From assembly GCF_003202155.1 (NCBI RefSeq), contig NZ_QFLI01000012.1, forward strand, positions 82,055-146,054: 64,000 bases of DNA, given 5' to 3'. The notes below the pieces were generated by a model. The model saw nothing but the letters and a program-made list of their open reading frames with translations. It did no database searches and was not told the origin of the DNA. Positions 17,794-27,481 of the stretch are shown one piece after another; within the stretch, counting starts at the first letter, position 1, and every line of letters begins with the position of its first letter. The position numbers and the translations under genes are program-made. The DNA comes from Marinifilum breve. GTDB lineage: Bacteria; Bacteroidota; Bacteroidia; Bacteroidales; Marinifilaceae.

Positions 17794-20700
17794 TTAAAAA
17801 TCCGTGGTTATAGAACTCGGATTTGGTCTCTCATATATTGTAATTGTTTCACTTTTTGCACTAGTAGCAGAACAACCATTGGTATTTTCGTAATTCACAC
17901 TAACTATACCTGTTCCTGCATTTTTCCATTTCACAGTAATTTCATTTGTTCCTAAGCCAGATTCAATTGTTCCTCCTGTAACAGTCCATGTATAATTACT
18001 CATTCCTGCTTCGGTAAAATAAATTTCTGTGTTTACCAGTTCAGGATCTAATGGTGTTTCCGGATCTTCTGCACAAACACTAAAATCACCAGTAATTGTA
18101 GGGGTTGGCAATGCTCTCACTGTCATAACAACCTTATCACTTGTCTTCTCACAAGAATTATTATCTATCACTTTTACAGTAATCTCGTCTCCGTTTGCAA
18201 AAGCACTTGATGTTAATTGATTGCCACTAATTGTATAGTTTGCATTACTTGTTAATTGCGTTCCGTTCAAATAAAACTCATAAGTATAAGCTGCCACACC
18301 ACCTGAAACTGTTGCTGTAACAACTACAGGTTCTCCTTCACAAATAGTATTATTATCTGCTGCAATATTTACATCCAATACTGTTGGTTCATTAATTGTA
18401 ATATTAGTTTGTGCCACACATCCATCTCCATCTTTCACATACAAAGTATGCGTTCCTGCAGGCATACTGTATACATTAGAAGCAGCTTGATAGTTTGTAC
18501 CATCTTTACTGTAGGTGTAAGATCCATCTCCTCCTCCTGCAGTAATTGTTATATCAGCATTACCTCCATTACACAAAATCGGACTTGTTTCTGACAGGCT
18601 AATGGTTACAACTGGTAAAACGGTAACATTAAAACTTCGAATATCAGTATTACCTGTTGCATCGGTTGCTGTATAAGTAACCAGTGTTGTACCTACAGGA
18701 AATACGTCACCTGAATTATGAGTTTTTGTAAGAGTTACCGAACAATTGTCTGTTGCAGTTGGTTCAGTCCATGTTACATTATTGCACGCCCCAACTGTAA
18801 TATCAGTAGGAAGATTTACGATTACAGGGTCCTCATCATCACTTATCGTTACATCAAAACTACATGACGTTTTGTTTCCTGCTGCATCGGTTACCTCAAA
18901 AGTATTTGTTGTAGTTCCGATTGGGAAAGTAGATCCTGAAGCTAATCCTGCAGTTTGAACAGTACTTGCACCAGCACAGTTATCAGCGCCTACTGGAGTT
19001 GCATAATTTATAATGGCTCCACATGATCCTGCATCGGCAGTTTGAGTGATATTTCCAGGACAACTAATCGTTGGTTTTTCATTATCGATTACTGTTACAA
19101 TTTGTGTATCGCTTGAAGTTAAGCCTGCATTATCAGTTACTGTCCAGGTTACAGTTGTATTGCCCAATGGGAAAGTTGTTGGTGCATCATTCGTAACAGA
19201 TGCTACACCACAGTTATCTGATGTTGTTGGGGTTCCCAAAGCAACTGAACTGGCATCACATGATCCCGCATCAGCGTTTACATTAAAATCTGCTGGTGCT
19301 GTAATCGTAGGATTAACATCATCTATCGCTGTAATTGTCTGGCTTACATTAATGCTATTACTTGCATCATCAGTTACCGAATATATTCTTGTTACAATAT
19401 AAGGGGATGCTGTTGTTCCTAAACCTCCATTATCAGAATCAGAAACCCAAGCAACTGTTGGTATAGCTGTACAATTGTCATTTTCATCTATTACTACATT
19501 AACATTCGGAAGTGGTACATCACCAATACACTTTACTGCCAAAGGTGCAGGATTCGAAGCTGTAGGAGATATATTATCACCTAATACATCCATCTCATAC
19601 GTAGCTTCATTACCAGCTTCATCTCTAGCTGTAAGTACAACTTTTTCGCCTCCAAATACTTTTTCACCTGCAGCAGGATTTTGAGTAATCACAAGATCCG
19701 CATCACAATTATCAATAGCATCAACTCCAACAGTATAATCTGGCAATACAAGTTCACATGCACCTCCCAAATCAATTGTGTTTGCAGGAAGGGTAGCTTT
19801 GATAAATTGAGGAGGCTCAACATCCGAATCAACAGAGTAAAACTGTATGCCATCAATTAAATTTCCTGAACTAGATGAAGGACTAACTGTTTCAATTTGG
19901 AAGCGCACTTTACCTCCTGGTAATGAGCTAGGAACTGTATATGAACCTGAATGAACAACCCAAGCATCACCATTATCATTTGAAATTGTCGCAACATTGG
20001 TAAGGTTTCCTCCAACAGGACCAATTCTTAAACGTATTGTCTCTGAACTGCTATTTCTATACCTATACGTAATAGCCCATACCATCTCTGCACCTGCGTT
20101 AACATCAATATCTTGATACATGGTATTGGCACCATTTGAATTCAATTCACAAAATTGTCCTCCATCAGGTGTGGTGATACCAAGAAATCCTGATCTCCAT
20201 ATCTCAATTCCATGAGGAGTACTATTCCAACCATTTACGCTTGAATAAACTTTCCAACTCTCGGTCAACACAGGAGTATTAAAGGTCCAATTCTCAATCG
20301 TTGTTTCACAAGGAGATACCACATAAATTGAAAACAATTCTGAGTATCCACCAATACCACATGCATTTGTTCCTCTAACTTTTAATTCTCCCGATGTAGC
20401 ATTATCTGCAAAACTTACACTTATCTCATCTCCATTATTTGTGATATTCGCACCGGTTCCCGAATATTCCCATTCATAATTGGTTGCATGTGTTACGGCA
20501 GGTATTCTATAAATAACCCCAGTCTGACCTGATTGAACAATTGCATCTCCAGTAATATCACCAGCATCTAATGGTGAAGTAAGAACAGTAGTGGTTATAC
20601 CTGCATAAGTAGCTACACAACCATTGCCATTGGTAACATCAACAGTTACTTCCTGACCGTTTGTTAAACCTGTAGTGGAATAAGTTGAACCAGATCCGTT

Positions 20701-21699
20701 TTGAACACTACCTCCATCAACCTTAAAATTATAATTTGTCCCACCTGTTGCCGTAAAAGTCACGTTATCGCCTGCACAGATGGAATTATCCGAATCACTG
20801 CTAGTTAGTGTACCTGTTGGTAAAGTATTTACTACGGTAGTTATACCAGCATAAGTAGACACACAACCATTGGCATTGGTAACATCAACAGTTACCTCCT
20901 GACCGTTTGTTAAACCTGTGGTAGAATAAGTAGAACCAGATCCATTTTGAACACTACCACCGTTAACTTTAAAGTGATAATTTGTCCCACCAGTTGCTGT
21001 AAAGGTCACATTATCCCCAGCACAAATTGTATTATCCAAATCACTGCTGGTTAGCGTACCTGATGGCAAAGTATGTACTGCGGTAGTTATACCAGCATAA
21101 GTAGAAACACAACCATTGGCATTAGTAACTTCAACAGTTACCTCCTGACCGTTTGTTAAGCTTGTAGTAGCAAATGTTGAACCTGAGCCATTTTGTACGC
21201 TTCCACCGTCAATCTTAAAATTATAATTTACACCACCAGAAGCTGTAAAAGTTACATTATCACCAATACAAATAGCATTATCTGCATCGCTACTGATTAA
21301 TGTACCTGATGGTAATGCATGAACGTACACCGTTAATTTTATCACATTAGAAGAACAGCTCGGATTTGATTCTACGATCTCAACCATAAAAGTACCTTCA
21401 CTTGTCCAAGTATGTGAAAAGCTATCTTTAAAATAATTTGATTTATCACCATCAGGATGAACAGGATGATTGGTAGCATCCGCTGCATCAATTGTATGCA
21501 CCACTGTAACTACTGGAGTAGTAACAGGAGAAGTATTTACTTTCCACTCCACTGTAGAGCTATCAAAACCATACATATGGTAGTCCACAGTTTGACCTAC
21601 ACAAACATGCTGCTCAGTAGCTTGCCCCCAACCTTCAGTTAGGCCAAAAACAAAAATGAATAGTAGGAAGAATATTATATGGCGTAAAAATCTTATCAA
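17794..21699 (-). CDS. Large adhesin-like protein with Ig, HYR and SprB-type repeats
   Basis: This 1301-residue secreted protein has a signal peptide ending at EGWGQ (about residue 26). In order: a PKD-like domain (EWKV, HTWTSEGTFMVEI, cysteine 114); three near-identical 82-residue Ig-like repeats (127-372); a linker; a carbohydrate-binding-like jelly-roll region of about 450-620 (ENWTFNTP, IDGIQFYSVD); four or so HYR-type repeats (for example ATDNCSVTLTKTH, FPVGTTLVTYTATDATGN); a SprB-type repeat (ILCNGGNADITITAGGGDG); an Ig repeat; and a final PKD-like domain ending IYERPNPSSITTDF. There is no T9SS sorting domain at the end. It is the first gene of the tandem cluster and is a good tip-adhesin candidate (inference). 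Confidence 0.88.
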   Translation of the reverse strand: MIRFLRHIIFFLLFIFVFGLTEGWGQATEQHVCVGQTVDYHMYGFDSSTVEWKVNTSPVTTPVVTVVHTIDAADATNHPVHPDGDKSNYFKDSFSHTWTSEGTFMVEIVESNPSCSSNVIKLTVYVHALPSGTLISSDADNAICIGDNVTFTASGGVNYNFKIDGGSVQNGSGSTFATTSLTNGQEVTVEVTNANGCVSTYAGITTAVHTLPSGTLTSSDLDNTICAGDNVTFTATGGTNYHFKVNGGSVQNGSGSTYSTTGLTNGQEVTVDVTNANGCVSTYAGITTVVNTLPTGTLTSSDSDNSICAGDNVTFTATGGTNYNFKVDGGSVQNGSGSTYSTTGLTNGQEVTVDVTNGNGCVATYAGITTTVLTSPLDAGDITGDAIVQSGQTGVIYRIPAVTHATNYEWEYSGTGANITNNGDEISVSFADNATSGELKVRGTNACGIGGYSELFSIYVVSPCETTIENWTFNTPVLTESWKVYSSVNGWNSTPHGIEIWRSGFLGITTPDGGQFCELNSNGANTMYQDIDVNAGAEMVWAITYRYRNSSSETIRLRIGPVGGNLTNVATISNDNGDAWVVHSGSYTVPSSLPGGKVRFQIETVSPSSSSGNLIDGIQFYSVDSDVEPPQFIKATLPANTIDLGGACELVLPDYTVGVDAIDNCDADLVITQNPAAGEKVFGGEKVVLTARDEAGNEATYEMDVLGDNISPTASNPAPLAVKCIGDVPLPNVNVVIDENDNCTAIPTVAWVSDSDNGGLGTTASPYIVTRIYSVTDDASNSINVSQTITAIDDVNPTITAPADFNVNADAGSCDASSVALGTPTTSDNCGVASVTNDAPTTFPLGNTTVTWTVTDNAGLTSSDTQIVTVIDNEKPTISCPGNITQTADAGSCGAIINYATPVGADNCAGASTVQTAGLASGSTFPIGTTTNTFEVTDAAGNKTSCSFDVTISDDEDPVIVNLPTDITVGACNNVTWTEPTATDNCSVTLTKTHNSGDVFPVGTTLVTYTATDATGNTDIRSFNVTVLPVVTISLSETSPILCNGGNADITITAGGGDGSYTYSKDGTNYQAASNVYSMPAGTHTLYVKDGDGCVAQTNITINEPTVLDVNIAADNNTICEGEPVVVTATVSGGVAAYTYEFYLNGTQLTSNANYTISGNQLTSSAFANGDEITVKVIDNNSCEKTSDKVVMTVRALPTPTITGDFSVCAEDPETPLDPELVNTEIYFTEAGMSNYTWTVTGGTIESGLGTNEITVKWKNAGTGIVSVNYENTNGCSATSAKSETITIYERPNPSSITTDF
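20584..21321 (-). repeat. Three 246-bp direct repeats inside the large adhesin gene
   Basis: Three consecutive 82-codon units encode LPSGTL, GDNVTFTA, GGSVQNGSGST and TNGQEVTV in each copy. Long stretches are near-identical at DNA level. They are prone to copy-number change by recombination and can collapse in short-read assemblies. Confidence 0.9.
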
Positions 21700-21975
21700 A
21701 TGCTCTTGTTTAGTGTATAAATAAGTACTTACAGCGCTTAAAATAAGCTATTTTTTTCCAATTTATAAACATCTATACGGCAATTGTTAAAAAGTGTTTA
21801 CTTATTTTTTGATTAATTTCATCTTAAAGGATTTTTTTATCCGTTTTTAACAATGATTAATCATTCTTAAACAAGTATTCATAAGGCAACAATAAACTCT
21901 CATCAATAAGTTAATACCCCTCATCTACAAGACAATAACACTAATCAACAAAAACCAAATAATGATACAATTAAA

Positions 21976-22021
21976 AAATGACTCTATACACAGAGTCATT
22001 TCCTTTTGGCTGGCAAATATA
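21976..22021 (-). promoter_or_regulatory. Promoter followed at once by a hairpin with T-run, leader of the surface cluster
   Basis: On the minus strand the box TATATTTG (22021-22014) matches TAnnTTTG. About 13 bases further on lies a ten-pair hairpin (AAATGACTCT with AGAGTCATTT, loop of six, 22001-21976) followed by six T residues. The 1301-residue adhesin starts some 275 bases later. The hairpin is either the terminator of the 22482-22970 gene or an attenuator or 5' stabiliser in the adhesin leader. Nothing else recognisable lies between 21700 and 21975 except AT-rich DNA and a 14-base palindrome AATGATTAATCATT. Confidence 0.5.
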
Positions 22022-22215
22022 CACAACGCATCAAGAAAAATAAAGAGCAAATTATCTTAAATTTAGGAACACTCCAAAGAATCTTACCAATTACATATTG
22101 CTTTACACTAAAAAAAAACAAAGCGTAAAATAGCAAGTTGAATAGCTGTAATAATGGCATTAACACCTGCTATCTGATAAATACTCCATCAGACTTTCAT
22201 AATATCACATAAGCG

Positions 22216-22420
22216 TTTGATGGCTTTATTAAAGCGTTCGTTTTTTTATTAAAGCCTTTCATAATTTTTTGAAAACTTTGGTTAATTCATTAAAGCCTTT
22301 GGTAATTTTATTAAAGCTTTGATAAAATTACCAGAGCATTGGTGACCGGAACCAAAGGTTTGGTAAAAAAACGAAAGATTTGCTAAAATTACCAAAGCGT
22401 TGGTTATTTCATCAAACAAA
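22216..22420. repeat. Array 2: ten AT-rich repeats with alternating 21 and 20 nt spacing
   Basis: Units start at 22216, 22237, 22257, 22278, 22298, 22319, 22339, 22360, 22380 and 22400. Two versions alternate loosely: TTTGGTAATTTTATTAAAGC and TTGCTAAAATTACCAAAGCG, the second close to the reverse complement of the first. The spacing averages 20.4 bases, about two helical turns, with AT tracts in phase. The array lies 62 bases after the stop of the 22482-22970 gene. The DNA between it and the leader hairpin (22022-22215) shows no gene. Confidence 0.85.
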
Positions 22421-22481
22421 AAGAGTGACAAAAAACCTAAGTCTTTTGCCACTCGCAACATTTCACAACCCAAAGTTATAA

Positions 22482-22970
22482 TTATTCTTCGTTATCTTTA
22501 GTTTTGTCCTTGCTATTTCCGGTTCCTGGGAAATAATGCTTCAAGCCATCATACAAAGGCTTTGCTCCAGGAACTCCATCTTTTGATGCTTGCTTGATAT
22601 AATTGTAAAAACTCAACATGGAAGAGTAAGCCTCACTACCACATAAAGTGGCCGTATCATTAAGCATACTTACCAATTGTTCAAGGTCTCGGGCTATGGA
22701 ATGCAATAGCTTCCAAGCCTCCATATCAACCTTCACCTCGTCCATTTTAATGTATGAAGGTGCTAATGTTGGATTTTTTCCGACTCCTTCGTAGGAACGC
22801 TCAACAAAATCCATCATGTGTTCTCCCAACTTTGGCAGATCTTTTTTCTGTTTCGGCGACAGAGCGATTAATAAAGTACTTAACTCTGTTTTTAATCCCG
22901 TAAGATTGGTTTCAATGGCTTCTCGTTTGGGGTCATCTACTACCAGATTTATTCTATTTTCAATAGTCAT
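22482..22970 (-). CDS. Uncharacterised alpha-helical protein
   Basis: This 162-residue protein has no signal peptide and no membrane segment, so it should be cytoplasmic, in contrast to all its large neighbours. It contains LSPKQKKDLPKLGEHMMDFV, then DLEQLVSMLNDTATLCGSEA and GVPGAKPLYDGLKHYFPGTG, and ends in a charged tail. I recognise this as a family of uncharacterised helical proteins of about 160 residues in Bacteroidota; no function is known to me. It sits alone between two surface-protein genes, with a 382-base gap upstream and array 2 downstream, so it is probably an insertion into the region rather than part of the secretion cluster. Confidence 0.75.
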   Translation of the reverse strand: MTIENRINLVVDDPKREAIETNLTGLKTELSTLLIALSPKQKKDLPKLGEHMMDFVERSYEGVGKNPTLAPSYIKMDEVKVDMEAWKLLHSIARDLEQLVSMLNDTATLCGSEAYSSMLSFYNYIKQASKDGVPGAKPLYDGLKHYFPGTGNSKDKTKDNEE

Positions 22971-23352
22971 AGTATAAATTTTATTTTGGGTTGATCATTT
23001 CTGAGCAAATCAACTGTAGGATGATAAAATAATATTATTGGAATCAGTAAGCTTAGGTTATTTCGCTTACATTCTAAATTCCAATAGAGTAGGATAGATT
23101 AAAGGTAGTAGTTTAAATTATTTTATATTCAATTAAGGCAAATAAATACAAAGCTTTTACAGTAAACTATCTATAAATCATGTCATCTTGTCAAACGTGT
23201 TTGTCAAGTACTGTTTTTTGTTGATTACAATCACCATACCAACACCACAAAAACCTGTAAACTAGGCAGTCTAATAGAATTTTTCGATACATTAACTATT
23301 CAACATACAAAATCACCGCCTTTATTATACATTCATTACTTCTTATCGTAGC
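22971..23352. other. Intergenic region without recognisable gene
   Basis: 382 bases of AT-rich DNA between the 162-residue gene and the PA14 protein gene. I see no open frame of note, no strong hairpin and no exact TAnnTTTG box close to the 22970 start. Confidence 0.5.
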
Positions 23353-26300
23353 CTAATAAAATATTCCGATAGGTTTTGGCTCGGTTTTTACCTGAACATC
23401 TAAACTAGTTTGGCATGATTTAGAATCCCGAACAGTAACAGTATAGGTTCGAGGTGCCAATCCATTCACATGATCTATATTCAAAGCTGCATCATGATTC
23501 CAAAGATAATCATACTCAGCACCTGTTATACGAGGTGTTCCACCTGAAGCTTCCACCTTAATTTCTCCATCTGTTCCATCCGAACAAAGATTTGACTCTG
23601 CTGCCTTCAGAGATACAATAGGATTTGGATTGACCTGAATTCCACTCACACTTTGAGTTGCACTACAATTGTTATTGGAAACTACCTCTAATGTGTAAGT
23701 TCGAGATGATAATACATTGGTTACAGGAACTGCTTTTACACTAAGTCCAGCTCCAATAATTTCAGAGGAAGGACTCCAGTTGTAAGTTGGACTTATGGCA
23801 TTAGACACATTGGCAGTTAAATTAATCTCTGCCCCACTACAAACCTCTGTTTGACTAGCTACCAAACTATTAATAACAGGAGTGGATTTAACTGTTACCA
23901 CAACATCATCCGACGACTCACATGCTTTACCAACTCCGTCGGAAACGGTAAGCGTATAGGTATATACCCCTGCTGGTACATTAGGTGATATTGTAGGATT
24001 CTCACTATTCAAATCCATATCGGTTAATCCTAAGGCTTTATCACAAGTCCATTCGTAGACAATTCCTCCGGTACCATTCAATGTTCTGGATGTTTCTTTT
24101 TCACACATTTCAAAATCACTACCTGCATTAGCCTTTAAGTCAGTAGGTGCAGGTATATTGATTTCAACATCTTTCGAACTACATGAAAACTTATCTTTTA
24201 TTGTAACGGTATGAGGACCTACCGTATAGGACCCTTGAAACTTATTCGGTTCTTGAAAATCTCCTCCATCTAATGAATACAAATAATTAAGAGGATCCAA
24301 ACCGTCTTTTAATTCAATAATGATTGTAGAAATGGCAGCACCTCCCCCACAAGTTACATTGGAAATTGCATTAGCCTTAATTTCTCCGACATCTAGTATG
24401 TCTATCTTTTTTCTGAAATAGTCAGAGTCATCGGTACTACAAGGACACCCTCTTAGCACCTCAAACAAAATATCTTTGGCTCCAGAAACTTCGTCACTAG
24501 CCATATAATAAATCTTGATTTCAGATTGACCGGGAGCAAATGTTATATCTTCTGGAAAGTTGCCAATTTTGGTACCACTCTCGGTTACTTCGAAGTAATC
24601 AGTCCCATTGACTGCAGTTCCTGAAATATTTACATGAAAGGTATACGCTTCGGTTAAGTTTTCTTTCCTGGTAAAACTAATGTAACTCTTGTCGCAACCA
24701 CGATACATCACCTCCTTATCACCGTCCAAACCATCCAATTTATTTTCAACTGTCACCTCATTGGACTTGAAACTTTTGGCTTCTAAGAAAACGGCAGAAT
24801 CAAAATTATCATCTGCAACATCCGCAATTGCCAATTTAATATGATATGTTTCACATTTTTTTACATCATAAGTTGCTGTTAAAATTACAGTACGACCATC
24901 GTATTCAATATCATAAGATCCTGCCGTATTATACACATCTCGTATTCTTCCCCCTTGATAAACAATTCTCTCCCGACTTTGATTATCAACATACAAATGT
25001 GAATTTATTGGAGAACAAGCAGTTTTGTCAACCCAATTTGTTTCCCTATAATATGTTCCCCTCCAATCACTAAATGCACCATTAGGATCATAAACTCTTC
25101 TTACCGAAGTCCTATCCCTTTCATATCCATGAACTGTACTAATCATTACAGGTGTTACACCATCATCTAACAAGGCAATATTTTCAGCTTGAGCCTTTGT
25201 TCCATCATTAATTTCAGGACCACTCAATAAAAATGCAAATACATCATTAAAATTACTACATGCATATTCAGCATATTCCTCAGATGCAAATATATATCTA
25301 AATTCTACTTTGTTACCTGCCGGAGTAAAATCAAACTCCAGAACTGATGCATCATTTGTTGCTTGTCCTGCTATTCTTGTTAAATCTGTATCGCCAGCTC
25401 CTCCAAATCCCGTTGAGGTTTCACTGTCATCATTTTCTCCAACAGCATCTGTAACATTACCTGTAGAAAGAATAATCCCCTCTGCCAATGGAAAATCCGA
25501 ACTTCCTTTATTAAAATAGCCAATTTGCCTGCTATCTCCTGTAAACCTAATATTATCTGCAGTCAAACATCCGGTTACCAAAACATTTTGAACCAAATCT
25601 TCCGGAGAAGTTCCAATGCTCGGATCTTGCGTATTTATTTCAATAGGTTCTGTTGAAGGTGTATCATCTTCTTCAACTGTCACTTTCACATTAATTGCAG
25701 CAGTATTTCCGCTGGCATCACGCACTGTAAGGATCACATTATTAACACCAACATCAGAAGTCGTAAAATTTGATTTATTCAAACTTCGAGTAGTTACACC
25801 ACAATTATCAATAAAACCAGGATCTACATCATCAGGAGATAGACTAGCATTTCCTGATTTATCTAATTTTATAGTAGTTTCAACCGTTGTATGATTTAAA
25901 ACTGAAGATTTTGAGAATACCTGTCTCGTGATTCCTGCATCAGTCGATTCCCATTCCAGCTCTACAACTGCTCCTCCTCCATTTTCGTAAAACTCTAATA
26001 CTATTGAGTGCTGGCCTTTTGTTAGATTCCTAGTTGAGTTATCAACCGTTGGTCCATGATCAGTCCAATTGTTAATCACTCTTGTTCCATCAATATATAG
26101 ACGAACACCATCATCCGATCTTGTATAAAATGTATAATTGCCAGTTTCTGGAATTACAAAATTACCACTGTATCGAATCGAATATTGGTCATTTCCTAAA
26201 AGGCTTGTATTTGGAGATCCTCCACCCCAATCGGTATGAGCCTCATCAACCGATTCAGTATACTTCAAATCGCTTAAAGTTCGCTCATCATGATACTCTG

Positions 26301-27336
26301 CATTTAAATTCAATAGTGATGGAGCCACATTATCTTCTACGGTAACATTCGCAATACAAGTTGATTCATTTCCATCTTCATCCTCAACCGTTAAGGTAAC
26401 AGTATTTGCACCAACATCAGAACAGTCAAAATTGGATTTATCTATACTTAGAATCAAATCTGCATCTGCTGTTTCAACATCGTTACTACCATTATTAATG
26501 TCATCAGCAGAAATACTAGCATTTCCAGCAGCATCTAATTGAACAGTTAGGTCTTTACAATTGGCTATCGGAGAGTTTCCAACTCTAGCTACAATATTTA
26601 ATGAATAATCCTCAACCTCACCTTTAAAACCAATATCACAACTATTTGGGTAATTATTCGCTCTAATTGCAGAAACTCTCATTCGAGTTACCCCTTCCAA
26701 AGCAATAGTTGGAATCGTAATACTAATTGGTGAACTTCCTGTTAAGCCATCAGAATTTGTATTACCTAAGTTGTATTGTTCCCCAGAATCATTAAAATTA
26801 CCATTTTGATTCCAGTCAATCCATACTCTTGTCCAAACATCACGCCCATTATCTGGTGTATTAACACTTACACTTAAGTCATAACTTCTACCGGTTACAA
26901 TTGAAGTATTAATTCCAGTATTATCAGTATAGGAAGGATTTCCAGATGTAGATTCATTAATGGTATTAAAGCTTACATTGGTAATTCCAAATCTATTGTT
27001 ATTTTGACCATAAGAGGAACAATAACTACTTGCACCGCCCGCAATCAAAGTAACCGTTTCAGGTCCAGAATATCCTTCTGCATAACTGAAATAGTACAAT
27101 TCATAATCTCCAGCTCTTAAGCCATTAAAATTTACAACATTCCAACTTTGCCAATCTCCATTCAATCTAATAATTTTGCCTCCGCTTACAGGCCAATCCA
27201 CGGATATACTACCATCATAACTCGTAGCAGAACTCGGATGCGTAACATTAGCAGTCTGCGCAGCTAGAAAATTACTTATCAAACAAAAAACACATAAAAC
27301 AAAAGCTCTTCGCAGGAAAGACTGTAAGTAGGACAT
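23353..27336 (-). CDS. Large secreted protein with GEVED, PA14 and choice-of-anchor-L domains
   Basis: This 1327-residue protein has a signal peptide ending at LAAQ (about residue 27). In order I see a GEVED-type module of about 140-250 (VWIDWNQNGNFNDSGEQ, KGEVEDYSLNI), HYR/cadherin-like linkers, a PA14 sugar-binding-type domain of about 345-470 (TRSDDGVRLYIDG, HSIVLEFYENGG), a choice-of-anchor-L domain of about 590-760 (EGIILSTGNV, FRYIFASEEYAEY, FNDVFAFLLSG), a Calx-beta-like stretch, PKD-like repeats and a last SprB-type repeat. It ends VQVKTEPKPIGIFY, the opening of the linker to a further repeat, with no T9SS sorting domain. It is likely a cell-surface or matrix protein. It has its own promoter. 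Confidence 0.88.
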   Translation of the reverse strand: MSYLQSFLRRAFVLCVFCLISNFLAAQTANVTHPSSATSYDGSISVDWPVSGGKIIRLNGDWQSWNVVNFNGLRAGDYELYYFSYAEGYSGPETVTLIAGGASSYCSSYGQNNNRFGITNVSFNTINESTSGNPSYTDNTGINTSIVTGRSYDLSVSVNTPDNGRDVWTRVWIDWNQNGNFNDSGEQYNLGNTNSDGLTGSSPISITIPTIALEGVTRMRVSAIRANNYPNSCDIGFKGEVEDYSLNIVARVGNSPIANCKDLTVQLDAAGNASISADDINNGSNDVETADADLILSIDKSNFDCSDVGANTVTLTVEDEDGNESTCIANVTVEDNVAPSLLNLNAEYHDERTLSDLKYTESVDEAHTDWGGGSPNTSLLGNDQYSIRYSGNFVIPETGNYTFYTRSDDGVRLYIDGTRVINNWTDHGPTVDNSTRNLTKGQHSIVLEFYENGGGAVVELEWESTDAGITRQVFSKSSVLNHTTVETTIKLDKSGNASLSPDDVDPGFIDNCGVTTRSLNKSNFTTSDVGVNNVILTVRDASGNTAAINVKVTVEEDDTPSTEPIEINTQDPSIGTSPEDLVQNVLVTGCLTADNIRFTGDSRQIGYFNKGSSDFPLAEGIILSTGNVTDAVGENDDSETSTGFGGAGDTDLTRIAGQATNDASVLEFDFTPAGNKVEFRYIFASEEYAEYACSNFNDVFAFLLSGPEINDGTKAQAENIALLDDGVTPVMISTVHGYERDRTSVRRVYDPNGAFSDWRGTYYRETNWVDKTACSPINSHLYVDNQSRERIVYQGGRIRDVYNTAGSYDIEYDGRTVILTATYDVKKCETYHIKLAIADVADDNFDSAVFLEAKSFKSNEVTVENKLDGLDGDKEVMYRGCDKSYISFTRKENLTEAYTFHVNISGTAVNGTDYFEVTESGTKIGNFPEDITFAPGQSEIKIYYMASDEVSGAKDILFEVLRGCPCSTDDSDYFRKKIDILDVGEIKANAISNVTCGGGAAISTIIIELKDGLDPLNYLYSLDGGDFQEPNKFQGSYTVGPHTVTIKDKFSCSSKDVEINIPAPTDLKANAGSDFEMCEKETSRTLNGTGGIVYEWTCDKALGLTDMDLNSENPTISPNVPAGVYTYTLTVSDGVGKACESSDDVVVTVKSTPVINSLVASQTEVCSGAEINLTANVSNAISPTYNWSPSSEIIGAGLSVKAVPVTNVLSSRTYTLEVVSNNNCSATQSVSGIQVNPNPIVSLKAAESNLCSDGTDGEIKVEASGGTPRITGAEYDYLWNHDAALNIDHVNGLAPRTYTVTVRDSKSCQTSLDVQVKTEPKPIGIFY

Positions 27337-27381
27337 AACAGAAGGCTTGACAATTAACTTTATTAAAAATTAAACAATTGC

Positions 27382-27389
27382 CAAAAATA
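27382..27389 (-). promoter_or_regulatory. -7 promoter box for the PA14 protein
   Basis: On the minus strand the sequence is TATTTTTG, an exact TAnnTTTG match, 45 bases before the start at 27336. Confidence 0.5.
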
Positions 27390-27481
27390 AAAGAAAATTA
27401 CAGACTCTTAGATGTGCTTATATCTATTTATTCATTTTTTATCAAAAAAAATAAAAAAATAACCATCTAGTTCCTCTATTA

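Noticed and set aside
22282-22473. Minus-strand frame of 63 codons in array 2
   Set aside because: It lies entirely in the repeat array and its flank, and has no recognisable protein features.
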